A stretch of 64,000 nt of DNA from Strongyloides papillosus (lineage: Eukaryota; Nematoda; Chromadorea; Rhabditida; Strongyloididae): assembly GCA_005656395.1 (NCBI GenBank), contig SRSI01000060.1, positions 1,054,001 through 1,118,000 on the forward strand, in the 5' to 3' direction. Below the pieces are notes generated by a model. It worked only from the letters and a program-made list of their open reading frames with translations, had not been told where the DNA came from and made no database searches. A program made the position numbers and the translations under genes. Positions 1-17,410 of the stretch are shown one piece after another. The stretch's first letter is position 1. The number at the start of each line of letters is the position of its first letter.

Positions 1-56
1 CTAAATAATATATAAAGTTTTTAATACTTCATTTGTTGGTGGTCAATGCTTATAAG

Positions 57-122
57 AGATAATGTACAGACAGGTAATTGTATACCAGGATGATGAGATA
101 GTCCAACCAGATGATTTTGTAA
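57..122 (+). CDS. Possible isolated coding exon, unidentified
   Basis: A short stretch with clearly higher G+C than its surroundings. It reads from an ATG at 62 as MYRQVIVYQDDEIVQPDDFV and then meets a possible donor (AAG|GTAAAT) at 122/123; without splicing a TAA stop follows directly. A weak acceptor-like AG lies just upstream of the ATG. It could be the first or last coding exon of a plus-strand gene, but I could not find a matching exon in the next kilobase and do not recognise the peptide. The gene may lie mostly outside the left edge of the window. Confidence 0.25.
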
Positions 123-1495
123 GGTAAATACAAGTTTAGACAGGTTTTTCAATATACTTTTTATAGTTCAACAACTTTTACGAAGCTAGAATTTATAAAG
201 TAGGAAGCTAGTAAAAAAATTGAAATATTCTAAATGTTATTAAGTTCATGTTTTAAGATTGTACTTACAATGTTTCTTCATAGACTAATTTATAACGAGT
301 TCTGTAAAATAGTACCTTTAAATATTTTATATGATTAGATGCAAACAAAACTTTTAATATCAAATGGTATAAATAAAAAAAATTTAAAACGCAAGGAAAA
401 ATTGTTGTTTTTTCAAATTTTAACCTCTTTTTGATAAAACTATTTTTTGTTTTAATTTTTAAAATTTCTAAATGACTTAAAAATAAAAATAATTGAAGAC
501 GAATAATTTTTGCAAATGTTAAAGAAAAAAATGTTTTTAATGATAAACATAATTTAAAATGCTTTCTTATGCATGACATAAAATTAAATTTCTTACTTGG
601 TAAAACTTTTAATTATAACTAAATTATTTTTATTTGATTACAAAGAACTACATATTGTCATTGAAAATAGAAATGTCAAAGTTTTCTTAATTTTTATTAT
701 TAAAGGAAGCAAATAATTATTTGTGTCAAAAATAAAATTAATTAAAATAAAATTGTTAATTTACTCAGTATTTTAATGGAGACAAAAATTAATTAAAAAA
801 AACAATTTAAAAGAGTTTTATTAGTAATATTTACAAATCGTTGGGATATATCGTTATTCAAATATTATTAGATTTATTTAAGGTTGAAAGCATTTGTAAT
901 ATGCCGTTTGTGAAAGAAAAATTATATAATAGTAAAAAAGCTTGAATGCCTAAGGGTGTAAATTATATAATTATAGGGAAATATAATTTCTTTTAAAAAA
1001 AGTAAATGAATTAATAGACATTATTTTTAAGATAATTTTTCCTAAAAATAGAAGAATGTTAAATAAAATCATAAATGAACATTGAAATATATCTTTTTTT
1101 CAAATTTATTTTATGATGATGTTTCTAAACAATTAGTAAGTTGATTAGTAACAGGTTGATAAAAATAAAAATATCAGAGTAATCATACTACTAGTTCAAT
1201 TCATCTATTATGTGAGATTCTCATATTTATACTATATGTTTGTAACATAAATTAATGATTCATTTTCAATATATATTTTTTCGCAAATATCAAAATTACT
1301 TTTGTAACTAAAAAATATTTTCTATATTGATAATGTAAATTTTAACTTTATTTATGCATCTTTACAATGACCAATTATGTATATACAATAAATATATGGA
1401 AATTTGAAGAAAATTATAAATATCAATTTAGGAATGTCACTGGAAATTTTGAGAAAATAATAAAAACACCTATTAAAATATATGTTTGTTTATAT
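123..1495. other. A+T-rich intergenic DNA
   Basis: No gene seen. The open frame at 265-579 (minus) is all Phe/Leu/Lys/Ile-rich with no recognisable motif, as expected by chance at this base composition. The right part contains the 3' flank of the PLP/M6 gene, with its stop at 1496-1498. Confidence 0.6.
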
Positions 1496-2540
1496 TTAAT
1501 CATAATGATAAGATCTTCTACCATGAGTATTATTTTTATAACCATTTGATGTAAATGGAGCATCATTGTTAAAATATTTATTTTTAGCTCCATTATAAAT
1601 ATTGTCATTTTGGTATAAAATTTGCTGACTTCCTAATCTTCTATTGTTATATTTATTAAATTGATTTCTCATTTTTAGAAAGTTTCCATTATGTGTAGGC
1701 ATTACTTGATTATAATCACATTTTTGTCCTTCATACATTAATACTTCTTTGATATCAATATATCTTTTGTCATTATTTATATGTGCATAATTTGCTGCAT
1801 TACATATCATAAATTGAGTAAGACTTAAAGAAACTATGCCGCTACCAATGTAGCCAACAATGTACCATGGAAAAACTGAATTAGATAATGCACAAAATTG
1901 TTGTATGTCACCACCACATAATATTAAATTCTAAAAAAAATAATAATTAAAGGTTATACAAAAAATGTTATAATTTCACACATACCGATAATGAGTATTG
2001 TTGTAATAATGATTTAAATAACGAGAAATCTAAACAATTTGAATCACTATAAGATTCTAATGTTCCACATAAATTTAAAAAGACATAATAGATAAAACAT
2101 AAAATTGCAGTTGCCGATATAATAATTATCCAACATATATTTAATAAATAATTTAGTATCATTGCCAATATACATGAACATCTACCACCTTTACGAGCAT
2201 AGCTTTCTTTATATAATTCTTCTCTTGTACTTCCTGTTGACATAATACCCAAAATTAACATGTAAAATGAAAATAATATCATTATTGAAGCTAATATAAT
2301 AAAAAATATATGAATTTTATCAAGCCAAGGTAAGTTATCAATGTGTAATGCTCTCCTAAATTGTTCTACGGATGCTTTAAATGACCATATCATCATTATA
2401 GAAAACATGATAACTCCAATGAAACATGTTAATGTTGCCATTACTGAAGCATATGGAACTCTTTGTACACAACCATCTTTTTGCGACTTTAAAGGAATTG
2501 GTGATGTTTTGACATCATCTCTAATTCCCTTTTGATACAT
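1496..2540 (-). CDS. nmgp-1: Proteolipid PLP/DM20/M6-family tetraspan membrane protein
   Basis: Two exons, 2540..1986 and 1930..1496, joined in phase 0 (TCG|GTATG ... TTTTAG|AAT), give 329 residues. The opening CVQRVPYASVMATL matches the start of TM1 in M6/PLP proteins. Four hydrophobic segments follow: TM1, TM2 (HIFFIILASIMILFSFYM), a Cys-flanked TM3 (CSCILAMILNYLLNICW) and TM4 (WYIVGYIGSGIVSLSL). The cysteines in the loop between TM3 and TM4 also fit the family. The C-terminal tail is long, polar and Asn-rich. The family acts in neuronal or glial plasma membranes in morphogenesis and membrane organisation. I chose the ATG at 2540 because an acceptor (CTTTTAG) lies one base upstream; the longer frame upstream starts only at a non-ATG codon. 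The symbol is by analogy with the C. elegans M6 homologue and is less certain than the family. Confidence 0.85.
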
Positions 2541-2543
2541 TCT
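2541..2543 (-). promoter_or_regulatory. Splice acceptor one base before the nmgp-1-like ATG
   Basis: The minus strand reads ATTCTTTTAG|A ATG. This is either a spliced-leader trans-splice site or the acceptor of an intron whose upstream non-coding exon I cannot see. It supports the ATG at 2540. Confidence 0.5.
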
Positions 2544-3635
2544 AAAAGAATAGATTAATAAAAACTGATTTTTTGGTATAGATAACATGCACAAAGAAAA
2601 TAAAATTGTAAAAAAGATTATATAATAGAATTAATTAATTAAATAAAAAAAAGATATAATGATTTCTAATTATACGTACAGGTAAAAAAAATGAATAATC
2701 TTCAACAGTAAAAGCTAGCATATAACAGTGTAATCGATTTGTTAAGTACTATCTTATGTCTTGATAATAGGTCAGATGATTGACCATTTATTAAAAGCAT
2801 TTCTATCATATTATATTTATTCAATTAATTCTATTATAAAATAAGAATGTTTAAATGTAACAACGCTTTATCATTAACAAATAAATTTATTTTATAAAAA
2901 ATTATCACAATATGATTAACTATAGAAATTTTTGGTAATTAATACCTCAAATTAATGTTTTCGCCAAACAATGAAAGAATATATAGAAATAGTTAAATAA
3001 AGTCATTTTAAGTGCATTCTAAATAATGCAACAATCTCATGATTACCTAACCTAGATTGAACAAAAATTTTAAATGTAATATTTGTTAGAATTTCATTTT
3101 TACAACAAAATTTTTGTTTACCAAGTATCTTTATTATTCATTCATTTTAATATTAAGCATACTAAAGTTTGTCTTTGTTAAGAAGGTATAGTAAATGACG
3201 AATATTTTAATAACTAGTGAATATCATTTGAACCGAGAACACGTATTTGTCTAAAGATGCTAGTAAATGAAAACGGTACCACCATTATTAGATATATGTA
3301 TATACATATATAAGGACTATGGACAGGTCATTGGAGAATTAATAAAAATTGTTTATCATTTTAATAATTTACCTCGCTACTTACTTTAAATTAAATGGAA
3401 AGGATTAATTATTGTAATGATGAAAATTAACAGATTATAGTGATGTATTATATTAATAATTACTTGAATTGACTACCCTAATAAATATATGAAATAATTA
3501 AATACAAACTTTACTTATACATATATTTATATATATATATATACAACATTATGTAGAATCACAATATAACTCTAACAAATTTTACAAAAAACTCGTAATT
3601 TATATAAAATTAAGAAAATTCTTTTTTTTTGTATT
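2544..3635. other. Intergenic DNA between PLP/M6 and astacin genes
   Basis: Contains the likely promoter of the PLP/M6 gene and the 3' flank of the astacin gene. A TA-dinucleotide run lies near 3522-3543. Nothing else is recognisable. Confidence 0.6.
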
Positions 3636-5378
3636 TTAACCAAGTCTTTGATATAAAGGTTTATCAATATTTTGTAAAATACTTTCATCTTTATCTTCAA
3701 TCTTACCATCTTGTCTATTTTGATGAATTTCTTGGTCATTCACATAAAATTCAGATACTAATGACCCGTATTTTGAGAGTTTCTTTAACTTGCGAGTTCT
3801 ATTTTTTTTTGGGGTACAAAATCCACATGAAGCTGAACAAAATTCTTCCATTACTTTTTTGAAAAAAAAAGATGTGCATCTATCAATCCATCGCCAGCAT
3901 AAATTTGTTTTATCTACACAAATTTCTTCACCACTATCAATTGTTGAGTATGGGTTATCTATTGGTCTTGATGTAACAAGTGGTGAATAAGGTGGTATAT
4001 TTGTTATTGATGATAATGGAATTTTTGTTGTTTCTATAGGTTGAATAGGGACAGCAGGGAATGTTATTGGTTTATTTATATTATTATATATACCAAATCT
4101 ATTCAATTGTTCTTTATTTATTGTACTACTTCTATCTGTTTCTTTAAAAAATTCACTACATTTGTACATTTTATTAATTTTATATAAATCTCTTGAACTA
4201 AAATCTAAAGCGGATCCCATTATTGGTGTCATTCCAGCTGTCTTTGCAATCAATGTCTCAAAACCATTTTTTGAAAATGCCATTGAATCATAGTGCATAA
4301 TACTTCTATAATCGTAAGGTTGTCCATAGTATGATGATTCTGTGAGATCAACTTTTCCAAACTGATCATATGCTTCTAAAAACATTTTTTATTATTGGTT
4401 TTATAAAAATAAAAAGCAAATATATTACCTCTGTCAATGTTATTCCACAAAATAGAAATATAATTATCTCTATCCCACCTTTCATGTTCATGATAAAATC
4501 CAACAGAATGCATTAATTCATGAATTGCTGTATCATATTGTAGACATCCATTATCTAAAGATAATTCTTGTCTACCACCAGCTCTTCCTACATCTGAGAA
4601 ACATCTAAAAATAAGTATTCAATGCATTATAGAAAATGAAAAGTTTTTTTGTAATATTACCCATCAATTTTTCCAATATACAAATAGTCTGTATCAGCTG
4701 ATGTTTTTGGTACAAAACGAATACACGTTCTTGAATGGTACTCTTGAATAGCCTTTGCTAAAACTGCTCTTTCTGATACTGAATATTGACTACTTATAAT
4801 ATAAGGTATCCTTCCATTAGGCCATTTTTTAATTATGCTTATAACACCATTTCTACGAATACCACTTTTTTGACTATTTGTCCATGCAGCTTTACCTCTA
4901 ATATCACCATGAAAAAATTTTTGCTTTCCTAATACATGTATTTTATCTCCTAAAAAAAAGAATTATTTTAATATTATTAATTGTCAACCTTTATTATTAT
5001 CTATTTTCTTTGCATTATCAAAATCATCGGTTGTTAAAAATGTTGTATCAGGATCATCTTCTAATGGTTTTAATGCAGCTAAAAAATCTTCTTCCTTAAG
5101 GAAATCTTCCAAAAGTGTATCATTATCGTTTTTTGCACTTTCCGATGTTCCATTATTTATAATTTCATTTTCTGAAAAAGATTTTTAAAAAAAGGTGGTA
5201 TTTTCATATAATTAACATGTAATAAAAAAATCTTACGTGAGATGTCTTTTGATGATATAAGTGCAATTTGCGTTAATACAAAAATAAATATTAAAAAGAA
5301 TGATGATAACTTTTTTGTAAAGCCATAAATATCATTTATTAAAAATAGATTTGAAGACGTTGTTAGTCTTCGTATCAT
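3636..5378 (-). CDS. Secreted astacin metalloprotease with C-terminal ShKT domain (NAS-13/14/15 type)
   Basis: Five exons (5378..5237, 5171..4989, 4949..4661, 4604..4429, 4375..3636) join in phase to give 509 residues. Order: hydrophobic signal or anchor segment (about 27-43); an acidic prodomain with an FHGD motif, matching the Asp-switch (FxGD) of nematode astacins; a dibasic GIRR site before the mature N-terminus; the catalytic domain with the zinc site HELMHSVGFYH at 233-243, continuing HERWDRD; the Met-turn SIMHY at 288-292; a proline/threonine-rich linker; and a six-cysteine ShKT domain at 416-450. All zinc ligands and the catalytic Glu are present, so an active zinc endopeptidase is expected, secreted or membrane-tethered. 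Astacins are expanded in Strongyloides and used in skin penetration and in parasitic stages; a role here is inference. The C-terminal tail after ShKT is basic and has no recognised domain. Confidence 0.93.
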
Positions 5379-8300
5379 ACTGCTATTTCATTAATATATA
5401 GACAAATATAATATTTATTGATAGTAGACGTTTTATATAAACCTTAAAAAATATTTATTTATTAGAAATATATGTATTCGAAAATTATTTAATAACACAA
5501 AATTAAAAATATCTATAATATTTATGTAGTATAAAGTGTCTGTCAATTAAAGTTAAATCTCTCGTGTAATTTTGAATCTTAACACAAAATACTCTATTTT
5601 ATATCCTTTACCTGTTAAATGTTTGTGAGTGATTTTGCAAGATCAAGACTAAAATAGATAAAGCTAGTAAATATCTATGTTGAACTATATTTTATTGCAG
5701 TAGTCATTTAAATCTTTATGAAGTGTTAATAAAAATTGACTCTTTCAATGACTCACATCACCGGTTCTGAATCAACACATTTTAAAGTAATACATAAAAA
5801 TTTTACATCTATACTTCTATCTAAAGACCATCATGTAAGATGATTATGTTACTATAGAAAATTTCTGAAATTTTATATGCTATTATTAAAAATATTTTGA
5901 CAATCAAAAAAATATATTTTTATTAATTAACTGTCTAGGACATGTGGAATTAATACCTATTTATTTATAAATAATGTTGATAGAAAAGAATTATGTTATG
6001 GAGACGTTTAAATGAGGCTAGTTTTTAGAAATGAAACTTTCTATTAAACATCTTGTTGAGGAACTTTTGTTCTGCAAAAATGCTACTAAAAACGATTTTT
6101 TAATAATAATGTTATTTAAAATTGCAACATTTTTTTGTTAAAAGATACTTAAATCAGAAACAATAAATGAATATTTGAATGAGGAGAGTTTGAAATTTTG
6201 ATGTAGACAGAGTTGTATTATTCTTGATTAATAGAATAAAGTTATCTAAGAACATATTCTTTTACTAAATAAAATGTTTGAAGATAACAGTTTATTTATT
6301 ACTATAATAACATCTTAAAATATCTTGATCTTTAATTTTAAATAGACAATAAATAGTCAATTGTGTTGATAATACAAAATTACAAAAACAACAATCTTAT
6401 ATATTATATCTAAATCAGCTGGTTTTGAACATTACAATTTCATGCTATCTATATAAGTGTTTGGACATTATTATAAATTGATGAGTTCATAAGCTGGTAT
6501 TTATTATTTTTAACAATTATAAATTTTAAAACAATCTTATAACACTTTTAATTATGTTTTTTTACAAACAAAAGTGTATTCATAAAGTATTTAAAAAGGA
6601 TTAGTTTAAATTTAATTTGTTTAACGTTAAAAAACCTATCGACTGTTAATGACATTCTTAAATAAGATTTATTAAAAAGAAGTTTAATAAAACAACGAAA
6701 TTAAAAATCATTTGTAACAACAAAATATAAACTTGAACATTTATTAAAAATAAACTTTTTACAATATATCAAAAACTCGATAAATAAGATCTGGTTGAAT
6801 TGTTAGAACTTTTTTATAACAAATTACAGGTACAACAAATGATGTGGACTTGTAACTGGTTAACTATTATATGTCCAGAAGTGACACATTTAGAAACGAA
6901 TTAATATATAAAAATGTATTATGTTTTAAAAATGGATTGATAAAAAAATTTCAGTAGATATGTAACACTGTTAAATTAAAAATAATTTCATTAATAGATG
7001 AAAGGAGTTAGATAAACTATGGACATATAATATATGCTTTTAGCTTCGTAAAATAATTGTTATAAATGAGGTGGGTTTAATGTTAACATGACTACTTATT
7101 CAATATCATAAAAAAATTTTTTTTACTATGATAATCAATATAACATATATGATCAACTTTATAAAACACAATAGAATAGGACATTTTTATGGAGCGACAA
7201 AAAATTGAGTATTAAAATTTATATATCTTCAAAATAAAATTTATTTTTTGATGATTCTACAAAATGGACTATCAATTCAGTGAAACACAGTATAATAAAA
7301 AGAATAGCAAGCGCAGCTTAAAGTAGATAATGTGATTAAACAATAAAACATTAATTATAAAAATCAACGTAATATTAAAGAGAGGTAGTTAATGTAGCCT
7401 TGATAGAACATTTTAATAGAATATGATAATCTTTTAAACTGATAATAATCGGACAGGTCCTAAAAATGATATCAAACGAAAATTAAAAGACACATCCTTT
7501 AACATTTGTAACTCAATAATACTGACTAGTTAAAGAATAAAGTTGTAAAATTAATGTAAAAAATTATAAATTTTTAATTATTTAAAATAAAAATGAGTAC
7601 CTTCTGGTTATCGCAATATAAGTATTTTGATTTTAGTAATCATACAGTTACAAAATTATTAAGCACACATTATTCTTGTTTGTTGTCAATAACAGGAACA
7701 AGATCTGAATCTTTTCAAGAAATTTATTGTCATAATGAATATATCATTTATTTGTCAAATTCAACTCACATTTTCTCAGTTTCCTGTTTTAACTTAAAAA
7801 TAAGACTCAAATAAGTCTTAATTTGTGTTTTAAATATCGTTATAAATATTTATAAAAATGTGCACTTTTATAAAGTTAAATAATAAATTTTATATAGAAG
7901 AAAAATAAAAACATGAAAATTGGTACTATTTCCCTTTGAAAAAAATGTCTTTAATATAAAAATATATTTAATATCAATTACATTAATTTTTATTTAAATT
8001 AAGAAATTTTATAACTATCTTTTTTAAATGTAATTCAACGTTTGTCAGTATATAAAGCAAACAAAACCAATGATCAACATTCTGTTTTTTATAAGCACAT
8101 AAAAAAGATAAATTACTCATTATAAGATAGAAAATTCTGTCACACTTACAAATTACGGCACATTGATATTTTCAAACATCATCTCAATTATTATTTAAAA
8201 AATAGATATATAAATTTTTAAACTATGTTTACAATCGTTTTTTGTTATTTAAAATAGATATTATCAAATGTCTACAACAACATACTTTATATTCTCTTTT

Positions 8301-9720
8301 TTGTATAAAATTTTACTATAATATAATAGCTTTTTATTATATTTTTAATAAAAATTTATCATTGTAGCAGAAAGTTCATTAACAATTAAATGTAAATATA
8401 TATTGAGATGTATGATCCTCAAAGCATATATATTTTTTTAACGCTAAAATATTTTATTATTGCAAGCATATATCTATTTCCTCGAACTTGAGGTAATGTA
8501 AATTTTTTTAAATTTAACGTCGTAATGTGTTGGATATTATTAAAATGATATCAGAATAAAGGTTTATTCTATTTTTTGGCACGTCATTTTCACAATAAAT
8601 CTACTTTTAAAAACAATTAACTTTTTTATTAGTAAAAATAATAATTTTCATTACACATCTCAAACTTGTTTATATTATTCTTTCATAAATATCTTAATAT
8701 CATGATAAAATTTCCAATTTTTTTAATAACACATCATAAATGTTTTTATTCATATTTTAATGAAAAATAAAAAAATATTAGTTATTACAAAATAGTGCCG
8801 TTTTTATTTATACCTTTTTGTGTCTTTTTTATTATAATTTATTTAATAATTCAAATTAATTTTTCCCTTAATTTTATATTCAATTTTTAAAAATATAAAT
8901 TAGTTTTATAGAAATTATTTAAGCTGGATTTTGAAAAATTTTTTAGTATATACATGTTAGAATGAAAAAAGATATATTAATTACAACATATATCAATATT
9001 TTTATAATAATTTTTCTATTGAAAATTTAAGCATATTTAAAATTCTCTGTGCTCGATAGGCCATCGTCTTACTAATTGCATGCATTGTTATTTAAAAATG
9101 ATTCATTAGTATGATTTATTGTTAATTAAAAGTATATTTCCATTTATATAAATTTTTTTATCACAATGACATTTATGAAGATAGGAAATTGTGTAATTAA
9201 TAAATTACACCTAAACAGTTAAAAAATAAAACAAGTGTCTTTTTTAATGACAATACACTTTAAAGATTAATTGTGCTCATCTAGTAGATAGGAGATAAAA
9301 CACTAAGAATAATATATTAGATATTCTTAGAATTTTAAGGAAGAAAAAATTATTTTTTATTTAATTATTAGACTAACTTTTTAACAATTCACACCTTGAA
9401 TATTTTATAAATATAATTATTTATATATCCCAGTTTGTATAGATTTTCTGTAATATAATATTTCTCTTTGATTATCTTTTATATTATATATTTTTAAAAA
9501 TCATCAAGCTCTCCACTTGACTTTACTTTATGATCATTATGTACTGTAAATGAAATGCGTTAAGTAGATTTATATAAGAATAGTGTGTAATATTTTTTTA
9601 TTTATTTAAACAAAATTTCATTATAATTCCAATTTATTTCATTGACTTCCCATTATATTGTACATATTACTTCCATTTTCTTTTAACCAAAAATTATTAT
9701 AGTTTATAAATTTTTATATT
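5379..9720. other. Long A+T-rich intergenic region
   Basis: The left part is the upstream region of the astacin gene (minus) and the right part is upstream of the BTB gene (plus). The only notable frame, 7593-7814 on the plus strand, has no recognisable motif and no supporting splice sites. No RNA gene, transposon end or CRISPR-like array was seen. Confidence 0.6.
5431..5439 (-). promoter_or_regulatory. Candidate TATA box of the astacin gene
   Basis: The minus strand reads TATATAAAA about 55 bases upstream of the astacin ATG at 5378. The spacing would allow a very short 5' leader. In DNA this A+T-rich such a match can arise by chance. Confidence 0.3.
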
Positions 9721-10735
9721 ATGAATATAGTATTAAAAAAATCTCCTTCTGTTCATTATAAATTACCTTCAAATTCTGAAATTGTTCTTATTGAAAAAAA
9801 TGATAAAAGAATAGGTGATAATGAAGAATTGGTGAATGCAGAAAAAGTATTTTTACGTGAAAAATGCGGAAATAATGAAATTTCAAGAAAGTTTTCACCA
9901 AATAAAGTAATTTTATGTGTTAAAGATAAAGCATTTGTTTTGGATAAAGATTTTTTAGCTAATATTTCACCTTTATTCAAAATAATAATTAATTCATCAT
10001 CTACCATAAAATCAAAATGTTGTATTGAAAAAGAGATTGTTGACGAGAAACCTTCTGACATTGATATATTTATAAAATGTTTAGAAGAACCAAAAAATAT
10101 TACTTGTAAGTTATTAATTTTATATTTCCAAATAATTTGTTATTTGTCTTTTTGAAAATATTTTTAGATGATAATGTTGCATTAATAATGCGCCTTGCTA
10201 CAAAATATGTTATTCCAAGTTTGAAAGAAAGTTGCTCAAATTTTATAAGAAACATTGACATTAAGTAAGTAATTATTTATAAATTATTATATAGTTATTT
10301 TAAAGAGAAATGTCACTACCAGTGATAGTGGAATTTCTAAAAAATTGCCTAAAATCAATGACATTTGATAGGCGTTTTGAAAAATTAATTTTACGTATTG
10401 CTATGGAAGATTCCATAAAGATACAAGGATTAAAATTAACTCATATTCATCATAAATTGTATGGTTCAGTTATGGCAACTCATTTTAATGTATTATATAT
10501 GAAAGCTGTAGAAAATATGAATGGACATTTTTTTAATTTAGAAAAAAATAAAATTAAATATAATAAGTATATTTGTAAAGGTTGTAATAAGATTGCTGAT
10601 GTTGTTTTTTGCATTGGCTGTAAAAAAGATCTATGTGAAAATCATTGGCGTGAAAAAAGATGTGAAAATAATTATGGTTCTATGGAATTAAGAAAAATAA
10701 AAGAAAATTTGGTTGATATTAGCAAAGATTGCTGA
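9721..10735 (+). CDS. BTB-domain protein with a C-terminal B-box-like zinc finger
   Basis: Three exons, 9721..10105, 10168..10264 and 10306..10735, joined in phases 1 and 2, give 303 residues. The middle resembles a BTB/POZ fold: FVLDKDFLANISPLFKIII corresponds to the strand/helix where BTB proteins read 'hk.vLa..S..F', and LATKYVIPSLKESCSNFI matches the conserved 'A.ky.i..L...C..fi' helix. The C-terminus carries CKGC-x8-CIGC-x4-C-x2-H-x5-C (residues 251-280), a B-box-like zinc-binding pattern. BTB proteins of nematodes often serve as CUL-3 substrate adaptors, and B-boxes are usual in TRIM ligases; the combination suggests a ubiquitin-linked role, but this is inference. The BTB core looks diverged. 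The N-terminal 55 residues are polar with no recognised motif. No close neighbour on the same strand suggests an operon. Confidence 0.7.
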
Positions 10736-15284
<4,549 letters not shown>

Positions 15285-16520
15285 TTCATTTTTTATTTAT
15301 ATACATATTATAGCTTTAATATTCTAAAGCTATTTATCATCAATTTATTTTAAATTTAAAATAAATTTACACTTTCTACCTTGTTAAACTAATCTATTTT
15401 TTATTAACTAAATAAGAAATAAAGAAAATAAGTTTAATGAAAAAATACTATCAAATTTGCATTACATTTATCCTCAAGTCACAAATTTTATTGAATATAT
15501 AAAATTTCCATGTTATATGTAATTTTAATTTTACTAGCCATTTTATTTAAATTATTAAAATTAATAAGGAAAATATTAAAGTTTTTATAGTTAATTAAGT
15601 AATTTTATTACGTTTTCAATGTTAAAATTGATAAGGTTAAGTTTATTTAAAATGTTTTATTCGGACAACGATAATATTATACTATTTATTAAATTGATTA
15701 TTATACAATATAAAGAAAAAAAAATGGAATACAATGGTAATATTTTTATTGGTTATGTTTTAATTTTATTTGTTTTCGGAAATAAGTGAATATAATTAGT
15801 TTATTAAAATTAAATTATGCTATTCAAATTGTTGGATAAAGCGTCTTTTTAATTTATTTCATATTACATCTTCTTATCTGCCATTTTTTCTAATTTTATA
15901 CTATAACAAAATGAGTTTATGAAACATTTTTAAAATAAATATTTTCTATTCTCATCAACAAATTTTTTAACAATATTTTTCTGATAATTTTTTTACATAA
16001 CATTAAGTAGAAAACTGAAAATTTAACCTAAAACATGAATTATAAGTGTAAATGTTTTTTTATTTTGAATAAAAGTAATAATATACATTTGAGCTATGCT
16101 AATGCATGACTTTGTTAGTATTAAAAATGTACATCAAAATACTAATTCTATAATTTCAGCATTAATATATCTTTAAATATAATACTTTTGGGAAAAAAGT
16201 AGAAAAACATTTTACATAGTTTTAAAATAGTTTCTTAAAGTATTTTAAATTTCATGAAGATTTATTTTATAGTGGTGAATTATTTTGATGTTAAAAAAGT
16301 TAATATTTTTTTCATTTCTTAAGCAACAAATATTTTATATTTAAAACAAAGTAAACAAAGACTAATAGGATTTAATTAAAATAGTTGTTTGTTAGAGAAA
16401 AAAATTTTATCAATAGTACATTTTATCTGGTTGTTTTATACCATTAATTTTAACGTTTTATAACATAATTTCAAAGTAACTTTAAGATATTGATATTAAA
16501 CTTGTCTTGTAACTGCAATA
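15285..16520. other. Intergenic DNA, 3' flank of the potassium channel
   Basis: An AATAAA polyadenylation-like signal lies near 15416. Nothing else was recognised up to the mariner element. Confidence 0.5.
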
Positions 16521-16522
16521 TA

Positions 16523-16554
16523 TTAGGTTGGTGCAAAAGTTCTGTCGTTTTTTT
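16523..16554 (+). repeat. Left inverted terminal repeat of the mariner element
   Basis: Thirty-two bases that match the right end exactly when reversed and complemented, preceded by the TA target dinucleotide. Confidence 0.93.
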
Positions 16555-17376
16555 AACCGAAACTTTGGAAGGTTATAATTTTTATATGAAAATTACTTAA
16601 TTTGTAATATACTATTGAACATTATCAACAACTTGTCTTCAATTAGTAGCTACCTTACCGATTCTAGATTTGAAGAATTTCTTAACCTTTTTGAAGAAAG
16701 TTTCAAAAAAACCAATAATTACTTATGAACTTACAGAAGTGTCTACCATCCCAGAAGTTATGTAGAGATAAGAGTAGATAGTGACTAGATAGAGAAACAT
16801 CTGGAGAATATGTTGTGTGCGAGGGGAATTCATAGCTTCTCTCATCCAGATTTTTCCGAGTCTTCAATGATACATGTCGTCGTACTGAAGAACAACTTTT
16901 TTATCATTTTATAAATTTTTTAATTTTTTTAGATATTTCTCGTCTAATTTTGATAGCATTTTACATTAAAGGTCATTTAAAGTAGTTTGGAATTGATAGA
17001 ATCTCAAAAAATCTTCATTGGAAGCTGAAGCAATACAAATGGATGCTTCATCTTCAAGATTCACTTCTTTGTCTTAAATCTTTAAGAACGATCTTTATAT
17101 TGTCCCAATATTTGCCACATTTCCCCCCTAATGCTACACATAAATTTTTAGAAGCATCAGTTGTCATTTGTCTTAGTTAGAGCTCTTAGAAGACATAATG
17201 TCAAAAATGACTTCTGACTGCTTTCATGTTTAGCAAAAGAAAATGTAGCATAGATAATATAACAATTTGCTATTTTCCAAATTTTAGAGTAAAGAAGTGG
17301 TACAATCTATCTATTTTAATGACTTAATTTTTTGTCAATTGTGATCATATTTTTTTGATGATAGAAAGTGATATTG

Positions 17377-17408
17377 AAAAAAACGACAGAACTTTTGCAC
17401 CAACCTAA
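17377..17408 (-). repeat. Right inverted terminal repeat of the mariner element
   Basis: Exact reverse complement of the left repeat, followed by the second TA copy. Includes the same run of seven A/T bases next to CGACAGAAC. Confidence 0.93.
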
Positions 17409-17410
17409 TA

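Larger units (their letters stand above)
16523..17408 (-). mobile_element. Mariner-family DNA transposon with decayed transposase
   Basis: An 886-bp element with perfect 32-bp inverted terminal repeats (16523-16554 and 17377-17408) that begin TTAGGTTGGTGCAAAAGT, closely like the ends of Hsmar1/MADE1-type mariners, and is flanked by TA on both sides (16521-16522 and 17409-17410), the target duplication of the Tc1/mariner superfamily. The inside holds fragments of a mariner transposase on the minus strand, for example DKEVNLEDEAS near 17045-17080, which corresponds to the '..GDxxLEDExxxGRP' helix-turn-helix region. The frame is broken by many stops and shifts, and the element is shorter than a full-length mariner (about 1.3 kb), so it cannot encode an active enzyme. 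The intact ends suggest it could have been moved by a related transposase elsewhere in the genome. Confidence 0.9.

Noticed and set aside
265..579. Minus-strand open frame of 104 codons
   Set aside because: Composition is Phe/Leu/Lys/Ile only, no motif, no splice support; expected by chance in DNA this A+T-rich.
7593..7814. Plus-strand open frame of 73 codons
   Set aside because: No recognisable motif, isolated, no convincing promoter or acceptor.
8490..8510. let-7-like seed (TGAGGTA)
   Set aside because: Only seven bases match and no fitting precursor hairpin surrounds it.
9045..9090. U6-like GTGCTCG word
   Set aside because: The sequence after it does not follow the conserved U6 snRNA.
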